From positions 81,209 to 145,208 of the forward strand of contig NZ_BLJI01000010.1 of assembly GCF_017312365.1 (NCBI RefSeq): a stretch of 64,000 nucleotides of DNA, read 5' to 3'. A model generated the notes under the pieces. It saw only the letters and a program-made list of their open reading frames with translations. It was not told the origin of the DNA and made no database searches. Source of the stretch: Chroococcus sp. FPU101 (GTDB taxonomy: Bacteria > Cyanobacteriota > Cyanobacteriia > Cyanobacteriales > Microcystaceae). Within the stretch, counting starts at the first letter, position 1. Every line of letters begins with the position of its first letter. Made by a program: the position numbers and the translations under genes. Positions 52,647 through 61,881 of this stretch are shown one piece after another.

Positions 52647-53951
52647 ATGACCCAGGCGACCAATACTTTAACTTCTACTTTTACCCCCACTTTTACAAAA
52701 CTGATTTCTAAAGAAGGTGGTAAGGAATATCCCCTCAAAGCAATAAATATCTGTGAAGAAACCTTTGCACCGTTAGAAGTTGCCTACGACTATGATTTAA
52801 TTCGTCGTTTAGTGAGTCGGGAAAGTATTCAAGCAGGGCCAAACTCTATTTGGCGTTATCGCGCTTTCTTACCCGTAGAAAGTGAAAATCCGATTGATGT
52901 CGGTACGGGGATGACTCCTTTAGTCAAATCAAATCGTTTAGCGCGTCGTCTGGGCTTAAAAAATCTCTATATTAAAAATGATGCCGTCAATATGCCCACC
53001 TTAAGCTTTAAGGATCGGGTTGTTTCTGTTGCGTTGACTCGCGCTAGAGAACTTGGGTTTACCACTGTATCTTGTGCTAGTACAGGAAACTTAGCTAATT
53101 CTACCGCAGCGATCGCGGCCCATGCTGGTTTAGATTGTTGTGTGTTTATTCCCGCAGATTTAGAAGCGGGTAAAATCTTAGGTACCTTAATCTACAATCC
53201 TACCGTGATGGCAGTTAAAGGAAACTACGATCAAGTCAATCGTCTCTGTTGCGAAGTGGCTAATACACATGAATGGGGATTTGTCAATATCAATTTACGG
53301 GCTTATTATTCTGAAGGTTCAAAAACATTAGGTTTTGAAGTTGCTGAACAACTTGGCTGGAAACTGCCTGATCATATTGTTGCTCCTTTAGCCTCTGGTT
53401 CACTTTTTACCAAAATTCATAAAGGCTTCCAAGAATTTGTTAAAGTTGGTTTAGTTGAAGATAAACCCGTTCGTTTCAGTGGCGCACAAGCAGAAGGATG
53501 TTCACCCATTGCCCAAGCATTCCGTGAAGGACGTGACTTTATTTCACCCGTCAAACCCAATACAGTCGCTAAATCGATCGCTATTGGTAACCCTGCAGAT
53601 GGTGTGTATGCCTTAGATATTGCTAGAAAAACAGGTGGTAATATCGAATCTGTGACCGATAAGGAAATTATTGAAGGAATTAAACTACTAGCGGAAACTG
53701 AAGGGATTTTTACCGAAACCGCAGGTGGAACAACGATCGCAGTTCTTAAAAAATTGGTTGAAGATAAAAAAATTGATCCCGATGAAACCACCGTTGTTTA
53801 TATCACTGGAAACGGTTTAAAAACCCAAGAAGCAGTACAAGGTTATATCGGTGAACCCCTACTTATTGAACCCAAATTAGACAGCTTTGAGCGTGCTTTA
53901 GAACGTTCTCGCACTCTAGAAAGACTTGAATGGCAACAAGTTTTAGTCTAA
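52647..53951 (+). CDS. thrC: Threonine synthase
   Basis: This 434-residue PLP enzyme converts O-phosphohomoserine to threonine. The ATG at 52647 (MTQATNTLTS) is chosen over the TTG at 52620. PLP-lysine motif TLSFKDRVVSVALTR (about 118), TGNLANSTAAIAAHAGL and SGSLFTKIHKGFQ match the family. The GNGLKTQEAVQGYIGEP end is also typical. A MoaD/ThiS-like gene follows after 79 bases, a pairing often seen in cyanobacteria. Confidence 0.93.
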   Translation: MTQATNTLTSTFTPTFTKLISKEGGKEYPLKAINICEETFAPLEVAYDYDLIRRLVSRESIQAGPNSIWRYRAFLPVESENPIDVGTGMTPLVKSNRLARRLGLKNLYIKNDAVNMPTLSFKDRVVSVALTRARELGFTTVSCASTGNLANSTAAIAAHAGLDCCVFIPADLEAGKILGTLIYNPTVMAVKGNYDQVNRLCCEVANTHEWGFVNINLRAYYSEGSKTLGFEVAEQLGWKLPDHIVAPLASGSLFTKIHKGFQEFVKVGLVEDKPVRFSGAQAEGCSPIAQAFREGRDFISPVKPNTVAKSIAIGNPADGVYALDIARKTGGNIESVTDKEIIEGIKLLAETEGIFTETAGGTTIAVLKKLVEDKKIDPDETTVVYITGNGLKTQEAVQGYIGEPLLIEPKLDSFERALERSRTLERLEWQQVLV

Positions 53952-54030
53952 TTCTTGAATAAATTGTTTTTGGTCATTAGATGTTTGATGCCTGTTTAAT
54001 TTGTACACCTAAGAGCAAAGTTAACGAAAG

Positions 54031-54306
54031 ATGTCTGTAAAAGTTCTCATTCCCACCCCTTTACAAAAATTTACCAACGATCAAGCCACTATTGAATGTA
54101 CAGCGACCACAGTCGGTAGTTTGATTGATTCTTTAGAACAAAATTGCCCAGGTATTAAGGCGCGTTTGTGTGATGAAGAAGGGAAACCCCGGCGTTTTCT
54201 CAACTTTTATGTCAATAGTGAAGATATTCGCTTTCTAGAAGGTGTTGATACACCCTTAGCTGATGGTGATGAAGTCAGTATCGTTCCTGCTGTTGCGGGC
54301 GGTTAA
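54031..54306 (+). CDS. MoaD/ThiS-family sulfur-carrier-like protein
   Basis: This 91-residue beta-grasp protein ends in the diglycine (VPAVAGG) that carries sulfur in the family. It begins [13 protein letters not shown] and has [16 protein letters not shown] at the C-terminus. Members of this group act in molybdopterin, thiamine or cysteine synthesis. Its closeness to thrC suggests the CysO-like group, which supplies sulfur to a cysteine synthase-like enzyme, but this is inference. Confidence 0.88.
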   Translation: MSVKVLIPTPLQKFTNDQATIECTATTVGSLIDSLEQNCPGIKARLCDEEGKPRRFLNFYVNSEDIRFLEGVDTPLADGDEVSIVPAVAGG

Positions 54307-54340
54307 TCATCTTTTTATCCAATTGGGAGACTTTTTTAAA

Positions 54341-54700
54341 ATGAAGTTTGCTAATTTGTTTTTAGCCATAGCCGTAGTGTCTGCCTTTTTCGGGTTTGTC
54401 ACTACTGTCAAAGCAGATACTATAAAAGCTCGTTGTGATGTCTATCCAAAAGGAGAAGACCGCGCTACCTCTTCGGGTTTGTGTACTTTTTCGCAACGGC
54501 AAGGTGCAGTTAGTATCCAACTGGAAAATGGCCAATGCTATGACCTTCTCCCTGTGGGTGATAGACTAGGGAATTATCAAGATCAAAATGGTCGTCCCGC
54601 CTATCGTCAAGCTGGACTAAGCGACAACGGACAAATTTATCGCCTCGCCAATGAATCTATCTATGTTTATTGGGATACCGAACCCTATAGACAAAATTAA
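54341..54700 (+). CDS. Exported protein of unknown function
   Basis: This 119-residue protein from ATG 54341 starts MKFANLFLAIAVVSAFFGFV and has a signal peptide with a probable cleavage near VKADT (about 24). The GGGAG ribosome-binding site at about 54324 supports this start; the frame is open further upstream. The mature part is about 95 residues, with two cysteines (RCDVYPKGED and LCTFSQRQ) and a third (QCYDLL). It probably sits in the periplasm or thylakoid lumen. I do not recognise the family; the pattern ENGQCYDLLPVGD, YQDQNGRPAYRQ could be a marker. It begins 35 bases after the sulfur-carrier gene. Confidence 0.7.
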   Translation: MKFANLFLAIAVVSAFFGFVTTVKADTIKARCDVYPKGEDRATSSGLCTFSQRQGAVSIQLENGQCYDLLPVGDRLGNYQDQNGRPAYRQAGLSDNGQIYRLANESIYVYWDTEPYRQN

Positions 54701-54854
54701 GGAAATGTATCAAAACGTCACCTTATAAAGCCTATATGGTTAAAAGTTCAATCATCAGTTTTATCAATTAGTCAAAGATTTACTAGACACGTAGGATTAA
54801 TATGATTGCTGCACAATAAAATGTAATCATATCAATACTAAGTTAGGTCAAAGA

Positions 54855-56207
54855 ATGAAACCGCAAGGATGGGATGAATTTCTCAAACAAATTACTCAAA
54901 ATTATGAACTGCATGGAAAATTAAAAGAAATTTTCCTCGTTCGTTTCGCCTACGAAAATTGGCGTAAGTCTGATAAAGAAATTTGGGAACTTGCAGAAGC
55001 GGCGAGTCATGAAACATACAAAAAACAAATGACCGAGGTTTACAAGTATTTTTCTGGTGATAAACCCAATGGATGTCCTGAACTTGAAATCAGCAGTAAA
55101 GGCCCAGGTAAATTTCAAATTTTGCGAGAATGGCTTAGAGATATCAAGTATGTTGAGTGGCGACAAGCAGGAACCATTGATGCAAAGCATTTGAATTTAG
55201 CTTTGCCTAATTCAAATCATACGACAATTTATATCGAAAGACCTCCTATTGAAACAGATTGTTTTCAAGAAATTCATAAGTCTGGGGCATTACTTCGCAT
55301 CAAAGCCCCAGAGAAAATGGGTAAAACAACGCTGATTAAAAAAATTCTCAGTTATAGTGAAGCATCTAATTTTCATACCGTTTATCTCAATTTGCAAGTT
55401 GCTGAAGGTGCAATGTTTGTTACATTAGACAAATTTTTGCGTTGGTTTTGTGCCAATATTACGCGAGAACTTCGTTTAAAACCAGAATTAGATGAATATT
55501 GGGACGAAGACTTATTTGGAAGTTTAGTCAGTTGTCAAACTTATTTTCAAAACTATTTATTAGAGCAACTCGAAGAGCCTTTAGTTTTGGGAATAGATAA
55601 CTTACATCGTGTCTTTGAATATCCTGAAATTGCTAAAGATTTTTTACCAATGTTGCGTCATTGGCATGAAGAAGCGAAAAATGTAGAGATTTGGCAAAAA
55701 CTCCGTTTAGTTTTAGCCAATTCGACAGAAGCCTATATCCAGTTAGATGTCAATCAATCCCCGTTTAATGTGGGGAGACAGGTTAAATTACCGGGCTTTA
55801 ATCTAGAACAAATGATGCAGTTAGCTCAACAATCTGGCTTAGAACAAAATGAAACAATAAAAGAGTTTGCCAAGTCTTTAATTAAATTAGTTAATGGTCA
55901 TCCTTATTTAGTCAAGCTGGCTTTTTTTGCTATTCATCAAGACAAATTAGCACCCGAAAAAGTTTTACAGGATGCCGCAACCCAAGGAGGCATTTATGGT
56001 TCTTATCTATTACGTCACTGGGAAAACTTACAAAAACAACCCGAATTAGTAACGGCTTTGCAAAAAGTAATCGAAAACCCTACAGGTGTTCAATTAGAAC
56101 CAATTTTAGCTTATAAATTAGAGGGAATGGGTATAGTGACGATCGCAGGCGATTTAGTTCAGCCCAGTTGCGAGTTATATCGTCTTTATTTCAAAGATCA
56201 TTTATAG
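54855..56207 (+). CDS. AAA-like (STAND-type) ATPase domain protein
   Basis: This 450-residue protein has an N-terminal helical segment (about 1-110, the type of sequence seen before AAA-like domains in cyanobacterial signalling proteins) and an ATPase core with IKAPEKMGKTTLIKK as Walker A (about 150). The Walker B region LEEPLVLGIDNLHRVFEYPE (about 245) is unusual, since the family usually has DEVDRLF. A sensor-like block (LANSTEAYIQLDVNQSPFN, then LPGFNLEQMMQLAQQSG) and a C-terminal winged-helix-like end follow. The family is known as AAA_35. Members are often fused to WD40 or TPR domains, but this one ends at 450. Function unknown. Confidence 0.72.
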   Translation: MKPQGWDEFLKQITQNYELHGKLKEIFLVRFAYENWRKSDKEIWELAEAASHETYKKQMTEVYKYFSGDKPNGCPELEISSKGPGKFQILREWLRDIKYVEWRQAGTIDAKHLNLALPNSNHTTIYIERPPIETDCFQEIHKSGALLRIKAPEKMGKTTLIKKILSYSEASNFHTVYLNLQVAEGAMFVTLDKFLRWFCANITRELRLKPELDEYWDEDLFGSLVSCQTYFQNYLLEQLEEPLVLGIDNLHRVFEYPEIAKDFLPMLRHWHEEAKNVEIWQKLRLVLANSTEAYIQLDVNQSPFNVGRQVKLPGFNLEQMMQLAQQSGLEQNETIKEFAKSLIKLVNGHPYLVKLAFFAIHQDKLAPEKVLQDAATQGGIYGSYLLRHWENLQKQPELVTALQKVIENPTGVQLEPILAYKLEGMGIVTIAGDLVQPSCELYRLYFKDHL

Positions 56208-56208
56208 A

Positions 56209-56412
56209 TTAATAAGCTAAAGCTTCTAATGTCTCCCGCAAATAGCTATTGACACGCTCATCTAAATTATTTTCTTGGGTGGACTCATTGCTGATTTGTT
56301 CTTCTTGCCAGCGTTTAAAACCTGAACTATCGACGATCGCAGTTTTTAGATTTTCCCAAAGATTCTGATCTTGGTCGAGTGGAAAAGTAGAAGAATGAGT
56401 AACATTAGCCAT
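56209..56412 (-). CDS. Small conserved-type cyanobacterial protein
   Basis: This 67-residue polar protein has a TFPLDQDQNLWENLKTAIVDS segment, a SGFKRWQEEQ motif and a C-terminal ERVNSYLRETLEALAY, with no membrane helix. It looks like a small family common in cyanobacteria that I cannot name. It is convergent with the AAA-like gene, with a gap of one base between the stop codons. Function unknown. Confidence 0.6.
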   Translation of the reverse strand: MANVTHSSTFPLDQDQNLWENLKTAIVDSSGFKRWQEEQISNESTQENNLDERVNSYLRETLEALAY

Positions 56413-56546
56413 AATTATTACCTAATTATTAAGTTAATACTAAGATAACGCAGTTCCCGACTAAAATTCTGATACTAATTACACCATTGAATCTAAAAAA
56501 AGGAATTTTTGAGCAAAATCAGTAATCTTATTAACAAACTTTTCTT

Positions 56547-57227
56547 ATGTCTTCCCTTAGTGTTATTATCCCTGTTTTCAATGAGGCCGAGCAAATCGAA
56601 GCAACTGTCTTACCTCTGTTGAAGAATTTAGATATTGAAATCATTATTGTTGATGGGGGAAGTACCGATCAAACGATTGAAATTGCTCAAACTCTTGGTC
56701 TGAAAGTCATTGTATCACCTGAAAAAGGTCGCGCTCATCAAATGAATTACGGTGCTAGAGTTGCTACAGGAGAAATTTTCTTATTTCTTCATGCCGATAC
56801 ACGTTTAAGTCAAGGATATCAAAAAGTTATTGAACAAACATTATCCTTGCCAAGAGTGATCGCAGGTGCTTTTGAATTAGCTATTGATGGCGATGAAAAC
56901 TCACTGAGATGGCTCGAAAAAATGGTCAATTTGCGATCGCGTTTGTTGTCTCTTCCTTATGGAGATCAAGGAATTTTTCTAAAAGCCTCGGTTTTTTATG
57001 AAATGGGTGGATTTGCGCCAATCCCCATTATGGAAGATTTTGAGTTGATTCAACGTCTGAAGAAAAAAGGCAAAATCTGGATCGTTCCTCAATCTATTCT
57101 GACATCAGGACGACGATGGCAAAAATTAGGAGTTTGGCAAACAACATTAATTAATCAATTGATTATACTGGGTTATTACTTAGGCATTCCACTCCATCAG
57201 TTAGAACATTTGTATCGAAAAAAATGA
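56547..57227 (+). CDS. Family 2 glycosyltransferase (TIGR04283-like)
   Basis: This 226-residue GT2 enzyme has the N-terminal donor-binding VIIPVFNEAEQIEATVLPLL, VDGGSTDQTIEIA (about 36), the metal-binding HADTRLS (about 79) and MGGFAPIPIMEDFELIQRLK (about 155) with the catalytic ED pair. The EDFEL and GRAHQMNYGA features fit TIGR04283, found with arsenosugar or related synthesis genes. No such gene cluster is adjacent. The acceptor is unknown. Confidence 0.83.
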   Translation: MSSLSVIIPVFNEAEQIEATVLPLLKNLDIEIIIVDGGSTDQTIEIAQTLGLKVIVSPEKGRAHQMNYGARVATGEIFLFLHADTRLSQGYQKVIEQTLSLPRVIAGAFELAIDGDENSLRWLEKMVNLRSRLLSLPYGDQGIFLKASVFYEMGGFAPIPIMEDFELIQRLKKKGKIWIVPQSILTSGRRWQKLGVWQTTLINQLIILGYYLGIPLHQLEHLYRKK

Positions 57228-57400
57228 AGAAACAAGACTTTTAAAATGAGGAGTCTGATGATACAGTGGATCAGGCAACGCGAAAAAGGAACAAATACTT
57301 ATAGTTTTTTCGTCTAGACCGATTGTTTCTCTTGTGTCTTACTAAGGTCTGATTAAAGATAAGCGATCGCATATCCTACTATAAAACTGACATTTGAAAG

Positions 57401-59713
57401 ATGACTTTATTTTGGTTGCCGCTTATCCCTGTTGCGATTACTCAACCTGTAACGGTTAATCCTCCTCAAGATCATCTAGTTGCTCAAGCTTTAAGAACTG
57501 ATACAACTCAAAAACCTTTAGATCCCGCTTCAGGAGTTGTTGAGCATTATTACGATTTACCCCAAGCGATTCCTGATTTACCGAATAACGTTCCCCCCCT
57601 ATCGCAACAAGGTGACGCATCACTGCTAAAACTAGATCCGTCGACAAAAACCGTTGTTGATGGTTTAAATCAAGAGGTTTTTCCAGAAAAAAATACGATC
57701 GCTAAAATTATTGTCACCGCTAAACAAACTGGAGAAACTCAAGAATATCAAGTCCCATTAATCACTCAAACATCACCAGGAACGATTCGAGATGCAGTAC
57801 AGAACGATTCAGCAAACGACGAAGTAGTCACGCTGGAATTAACTTCAGACTATCAAGAATATGACGAAGAGCAAAAGGTGATTACAGCGCGGGGCAATGT
57901 AACCATGCGCCTATCGAATGGTATTCTGACGGCAGATCGTTTACAAATCAATTTAGTCGAAAAATTAGCCGTAGCTGATGGACAAGTGATTTTAACTAGG
58001 GGACAGCAGGTATTACGAGGCGATCGTTTTGAGTATTATTTAGTACAAGATCGGGGTGTGGTTTTTAATGCGAATGGTGAGGTTTATCAACCGACAACCC
58101 AAGAAGATTTTGCTACCACTTTACCCAATGATGCAAGTGCGGGTGCGGCATCTTTTCAGGTATTGGGCGATCGCTTATCTTCAAATCAACCTTTAGAACG
58201 CGTTACCACCAATGAGGGATATCAATTTGTCTATGGTCGTAGTCCGAACATTGTTGGCCAAAAACCCCTTCAGAATACAACTGGTGGCGCGGTTAACCGA
58301 CTCCGCTATCAAGCAGAACGTTTAGAGTTTGAGGGTGGGGTCTGGAATGCGACCAATATGAGGATTACCAATGATCCGTTTTCGCCACCTGAATTAGAAA
58401 TACGCGCTAAAACGGCTACTTTTCGCAATATTGAGCCTCTAGTCGATGAATTGCGCTTAAGTCAATCACGAGTCGTTTTTGATCAACGAGTTGCTGTACC
58501 TACTTTTCGCGATCGTCTTCTGTTTGACCGTCGTAATCGTCGCCCCAGTGCCTATACAATTGGTTATGATGGACGCGATCGCGGTGGCTTATTTATTCAG
58601 CGTAATTTTGCGATTATTGATACTCCTAGAGTCAGTTTTGATCTCAATCCTCAATATCTAATTCAAAGGGTGATTTCGCCTGATTCATTTCCTGATTCTA
58701 ATCCCAATAACGAAGATACGGGGCCGTTTGCGCCTTCTGCATTTGGTTTATTAGCTGATTTAAGTGTAGCGATCGCACCACGCACCGAATTTTTAGGCCG
58801 TGCTTCTTTATCTAGCTTAGATTTAGACAATTTTGCTGATAATGTGCGCTCTAAAGTGCGTCTTCGTCAAAGGATTGGCGATTTTAATAATCCTTATTTA
58901 CTGAATATAGAGTATAACTATCGTGAAAGATTGTTTAATGGCTCTTTAGGATTCCAAACGGTTCAACAAAGTTATGGCGCGATTCTACTCTCACCAACGA
59001 TTTTTTTAGGAAATACGGGCATTAGTCTAAGTTACCAAGCGTCTCTTCAAAATGTTAGTGCAGATACCGATCGTCTTGATTTATTACCTCGTAATTTTAC
59101 CGATCTAACGATTAATTTGACACGCTTTCAAGGTGCCATTACACTTGGCAAGGGCTTTCTACTTTGGTCTAAACCTCCATTACCACCGACTCGGGATGCT
59201 GGTTTAAGATTTACTCCTACTCCAGTTGTTCCTTATGTGCAATTAATTACTGGAGTCACTGGAGTTAGTGGATTTTACAGTAATGGCGATAGTCAATTAA
59301 CCTTAACAACCAGTGTGGGTTTAGTTGGTCAGTTTGGGTATTTTTCACGAACATTTTTTGACTATACAGGCTTTAATATCATTTACAGTAAAGGATTTTA
59401 TAACGATTTATCACCGTTTTTGTTTGACCGTTTTGTTGATGATAGTGTTTTATCTTTTGGAATTACGCAACAAATTGTCGGCCCTTTGCGGATTGGCTTT
59501 CAAACTTCTTATAACTTAGATAGTGGAAAAGAAATTACCACCGATTATTTTATTGAATGGAGTCGTCGGACTTATAGCCTTCTCCTTCGTTACAATCCTG
59601 TGCTGGAATTAGGTTCAATTAATCTTAGAATTAGTGATTTTAACTGGGTTGGTAATCCTGGTTATTTTGAAGATTCTGGAATCCGCCCTGTGATTAATGG
59701 AGTAACCCGATAA
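57401..59713 (+). CDS. DUF3769 outer-membrane protein (LptD/OstA-like)
   Basis: This 770-residue protein has a signal-like hydrophobic N-terminus (LFWLPLIPVAITQPV), a linker, an OstA-like region (about 155-300: VITARGNVTMRLSNGILTA, LAVADGQVILTRGQQVLRGD) and a long beta-barrel-like C-terminal half with alternating aromatic strands ending RPVINGVTR. DUF3769 in cyanobacteria is thought to fulfil the LptD role in lipopolysaccharide export to the outer membrane. The barrel strands have no cysteines. It ends 175 bases before a strong terminator. Confidence 0.82.
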   Translation: MTLFWLPLIPVAITQPVTVNPPQDHLVAQALRTDTTQKPLDPASGVVEHYYDLPQAIPDLPNNVPPLSQQGDASLLKLDPSTKTVVDGLNQEVFPEKNTIAKIIVTAKQTGETQEYQVPLITQTSPGTIRDAVQNDSANDEVVTLELTSDYQEYDEEQKVITARGNVTMRLSNGILTADRLQINLVEKLAVADGQVILTRGQQVLRGDRFEYYLVQDRGVVFNANGEVYQPTTQEDFATTLPNDASAGAASFQVLGDRLSSNQPLERVTTNEGYQFVYGRSPNIVGQKPLQNTTGGAVNRLRYQAERLEFEGGVWNATNMRITNDPFSPPELEIRAKTATFRNIEPLVDELRLSQSRVVFDQRVAVPTFRDRLLFDRRNRRPSAYTIGYDGRDRGGLFIQRNFAIIDTPRVSFDLNPQYLIQRVISPDSFPDSNPNNEDTGPFAPSAFGLLADLSVAIAPRTEFLGRASLSSLDLDNFADNVRSKVRLRQRIGDFNNPYLLNIEYNYRERLFNGSLGFQTVQQSYGAILLSPTIFLGNTGISLSYQASLQNVSADTDRLDLLPRNFTDLTINLTRFQGAITLGKGFLLWSKPPLPPTRDAGLRFTPTPVVPYVQLITGVTGVSGFYSNGDSQLTLTTSVGLVGQFGYFSRTFFDYTGFNIIYSKGFYNDLSPFLFDRFVDDSVLSFGITQQIVGPLRIGFQTSYNLDSGKEITTDYFIEWSRRTYSLLLRYNPVLELGSINLRISDFNWVGNPGYFEDSGIRPVINGVTR

Positions 59714-59887
59714 GTAATGCTTATTACACCGATAAACCATTTATTGTCAATATTTCTTTACAAACTTTAATATTATTGTTACATTATTGTATAGATAGAT
59801 AATTCGCAACAAGACAGCAGAGTATAAACTGACAAGATTTGTTTCGGTATCTCTCCCATTGACATTGAGTTCTCCTACAACAGCTTT

Positions 59888-59919
59888 AACCTCTTCTTAA
59901 AATAGTAGAGGTTTTTTTG
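59888..59919 (+). terminator. Rho-independent terminator
   Basis: Perfect 7-base arms AACCTCT (59888-59894) and AGAGGTT (59907-59913) are followed by TTTTTT (59914 onwards). It is 175 bases after the DUF3769 stop and could end that mRNA. The stretch 59714-60060 otherwise has no gene; it may encode a small RNA whose 3' end is this hairpin. Confidence 0.75.
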
Positions 59920-60060
59920 TGTGTTACTTTTGGCTTGATAACGGGAAAGATAAGAGAGAAGACAGCCAATATTTTTTTAACCTTTTAAATGAGTCAATTT
60001 TCCTGCTGTCTAGTGGTTAGTCATAACCAATCTTAATTGTCTCTTGGAGCGGAGTTAATT

Positions 60061-60612
60061 GTGTCAAGCCATAAAATTTTAGTGATTGATGATAGTAAAG
60101 TCATCAGAATGCACGTTAAAGATATGTTACCTACGGGTAATTTTGATGTTCTTGAAGCGAAAGACGGTTTAGAAGGATACAATCTAATTCGCTCCGAACA
60201 GCCTAACCTAATTATGTTAGATTTTCTCTTACCGAAAATGAGTGGTTGGGAAGTCTATCAAGAAATTCAAAAAGAATATCATTTTAAGTCTATTCCTCTG
60301 GTGATGATGTCTGGGCGTAAAGAAGAAGTCGTCGAAAAAATTCCAGAACCTTTTGAATATTTCGCTTTTATTGAAAAACCCTTTGATCAAAACCAGCTTG
60401 TAGAAGCCATTAAAGAAGCAATGACGAAGGCGAAAAAACATACAAAACCATATGCAATGGCAGCTTATAGTACACCTGAATCAGATTATGATGATTCGTC
60501 ATCAGAACTACAAATTTTAAAAGCAAAAGTGACTCAATTAGAGACAGAGATGGCGCAGATGAAAAAACAGATGTCTCAATTAGTCGCTTTCATTAAAAAG
60601 AAATTAATGTAA
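60061..60612 (+). CDS. Response regulator with C-terminal coiled coil
   Basis: This 183-residue protein starts at GTG 60061 (VSSHKILVIDDSK). GGAG about eight bases before it supports this start over the TTG at 60037. The receiver domain has IDDSKV (Asp pair near 10), the phospho-acceptor Asp in LIMLDFLLP (about 53), a Thr/Ser at MMSG (about 82) and Lys in IEKPFD (about 106). The last 60 residues (about 125-183) form a coiled coil (LQILKAKVTQLETEMAQMKK) rather than a DNA-binding domain, so it probably acts by protein contact. No kinase is adjacent. A hairpin with a T-run follows the gene. Confidence 0.82.
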   Translation: MSSHKILVIDDSKVIRMHVKDMLPTGNFDVLEAKDGLEGYNLIRSEQPNLIMLDFLLPKMSGWEVYQEIQKEYHFKSIPLVMMSGRKEEVVEKIPEPFEYFAFIEKPFDQNQLVEAIKEAMTKAKKHTKPYAMAAYSTPESDYDDSSSELQILKAKVTQLETEMAQMKKQMSQLVAFIKKKLM

Positions 60613-60630
60613 AATCATTGTTCCTAACAA

Positions 60631-60660
60631 GCTGTAGAGACGTGCCTATGCACGTTTTTT
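60631..60660 (+). terminator. Hairpin of the GTAGAGACG repeat family with T-run
   Basis: Arms ACGTGC (60640-60645) and GCACGT (60650-60655) surround CTAT, and TTTTTT follows. The left side starts GTAGAGACG, so it is a member of the repeat family at 244-271, here as the terminator of the response regulator gene. Confidence 0.6.
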
Positions 60661-60864
60661 GTTTAATGCAATAGTTACTTTATAAATCTTCAATCTAAAA
60701 GAACAGTACTTTGACTCAAAGTGCATCAAGCCTCTGTGTTAGTTAATTCCAGTATAAATAACTAATTTTTAATCGTGATATGATTGCAAATGTATTAGAA
60801 ATGTTCTATGATTAAATTGCGGATAAATTAAAATCAAAATTATCGTTACCGCCAATGACAGACA

Positions 60865-61167
60865 ATGATGTTGATTAACAAGCTTAATATTTATTCCAAG
60901 ACAACAACTCTAGCCGAAAGCCAAATCGTACTTAAGCCTTTTATCGACTTGTATTTAGATCTAGCTGGATGGTATGCTTTTGGTCATCATGATCCACAAG
61001 CGTTTTTAGATGCCGTTGTTAAGCAACAACCTTTTGAACAATTTTCGACCGCTCAAGTTCAATTAACGTGGGCAATATTTGATGGTAACAACTTTGAAGT
61101 GACTGAAGTTCCAAGTAGTGAGTCTATAGCAATCACTCTACTAGAGGACTGGGGCTTATCTTGTTAA
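60865..61167 (+). CDS. Hypothetical protein of unknown family
   Basis: This 100-residue soluble protein begins with two ATGs (60865 and 60868; either could be the start). It has LKPFIDLYLDLAGWYAFGHH, FLDAVVKQQPFEQF, VQLTWAIFDGNNF and a final LLEDWGLSC, without a membrane segment. I do not recognise the family, though the compact alternation of aromatic and acidic residues looks like a real folded protein. It lies between the response regulator and ndhN, with gaps of 252 and 209 bases, and is probably its own unit. Confidence 0.6.
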   Translation: MMLINKLNIYSKTTTLAESQIVLKPFIDLYLDLAGWYAFGHHDPQAFLDAVVKQQPFEQFSTAQVQLTWAIFDGNNFEVTEVPSSESIAITLLEDWGLSC

Positions 61168-61376
61168 TAGAAGGGGTATGTCATGTGTCCTTTAGACTAA
61201 AATCAGTGACCTACCCATCCTTATTTTTTTCTCCTCATCAATAGAGAATAAGGAATTATCAATATTTGACTTAACTCTTCTCTATCACAATTGTCAACTT
61301 AAGCCATACTTTTGAAGACAACCTTGTTTATAATTTTGAACAAGATAGATATTTTTACAGCAATCTTAAGGACAGT

Positions 61377-61853
61377 ATGGCATTACTCACCACAGGAAGA
61401 TCTTTTATTCGTTCAGTTGAACAAAACGGCGCAGTTGCCATCTATGCCCCCCTAGAGGGTGGTTTTGAGGGACGCTATCAAAGACGCTTAAGAGCTTCGG
61501 GTTATGAGATGTTAACCCTTAGTGCCAGAGGTTTAGGAGATTTAGAAGCCTATTTAACAGGTACTCATGGCGTTCGTCCTCCCCATCTTGGTAAAAAAAA
61601 TATAGCTCAAGAAGGGGCCGTCGGGCTAATTTATTATGTTGCCCCTATAGCAAATTATCCTTTAGAAACTCTTCCCAGCAACGCAAAAGGTTTAGTCATC
61701 TGGCTTTTAGAAGGGTTTATTTTGTCACAAACTGAACTTGAGTACCTAGCTAACTTACCAAAACAAAATTCTCGGATTAAAGTGGTAATAGAAATGGGAG
61801 GCGAAAGATACTTCCGTTGGCAGCCATTACAAGATGTAATTTTGGCAGCTTAA
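61377..61853 (+). CDS. ndhN: NAD(P)H-quinone oxidoreductase subunit N
   Basis: This 158-residue soluble subunit of cyanobacterial and plastid NDH-1 sits at the stromal/cytosolic side of the complex. The family pattern is clear: TTGRSFIRSVEQNGAVAIYA, GGFEGRYQRRLRASGYEMLT, THGVRPPHLGKKN and VVIEMGGERYFRWQPLQD. It starts the run with the two VWA proteins and the Slr1339-like protein, but the function of the neighbours is not shared by obvious logic. Length normal. Confidence 0.95.
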   Translation: MALLTTGRSFIRSVEQNGAVAIYAPLEGGFEGRYQRRLRASGYEMLTLSARGLGDLEAYLTGTHGVRPPHLGKKNIAQEGAVGLIYYVAPIANYPLETLPSNAKGLVIWLLEGFILSQTELEYLANLPKQNSRIKVVIEMGGERYFRWQPLQDVILAA

Positions 61854-61881
61854 CTAATTAATCTAAAGCTGGAGTGACTTT

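Noticed and set aside
61218..61254. Inverted repeat TCCTTAT/ATAAGGA before ndhN as a terminator
   Set aside because: The loop is 23 bases long, the stem is AT-rich and no T-run follows on the plus strand.
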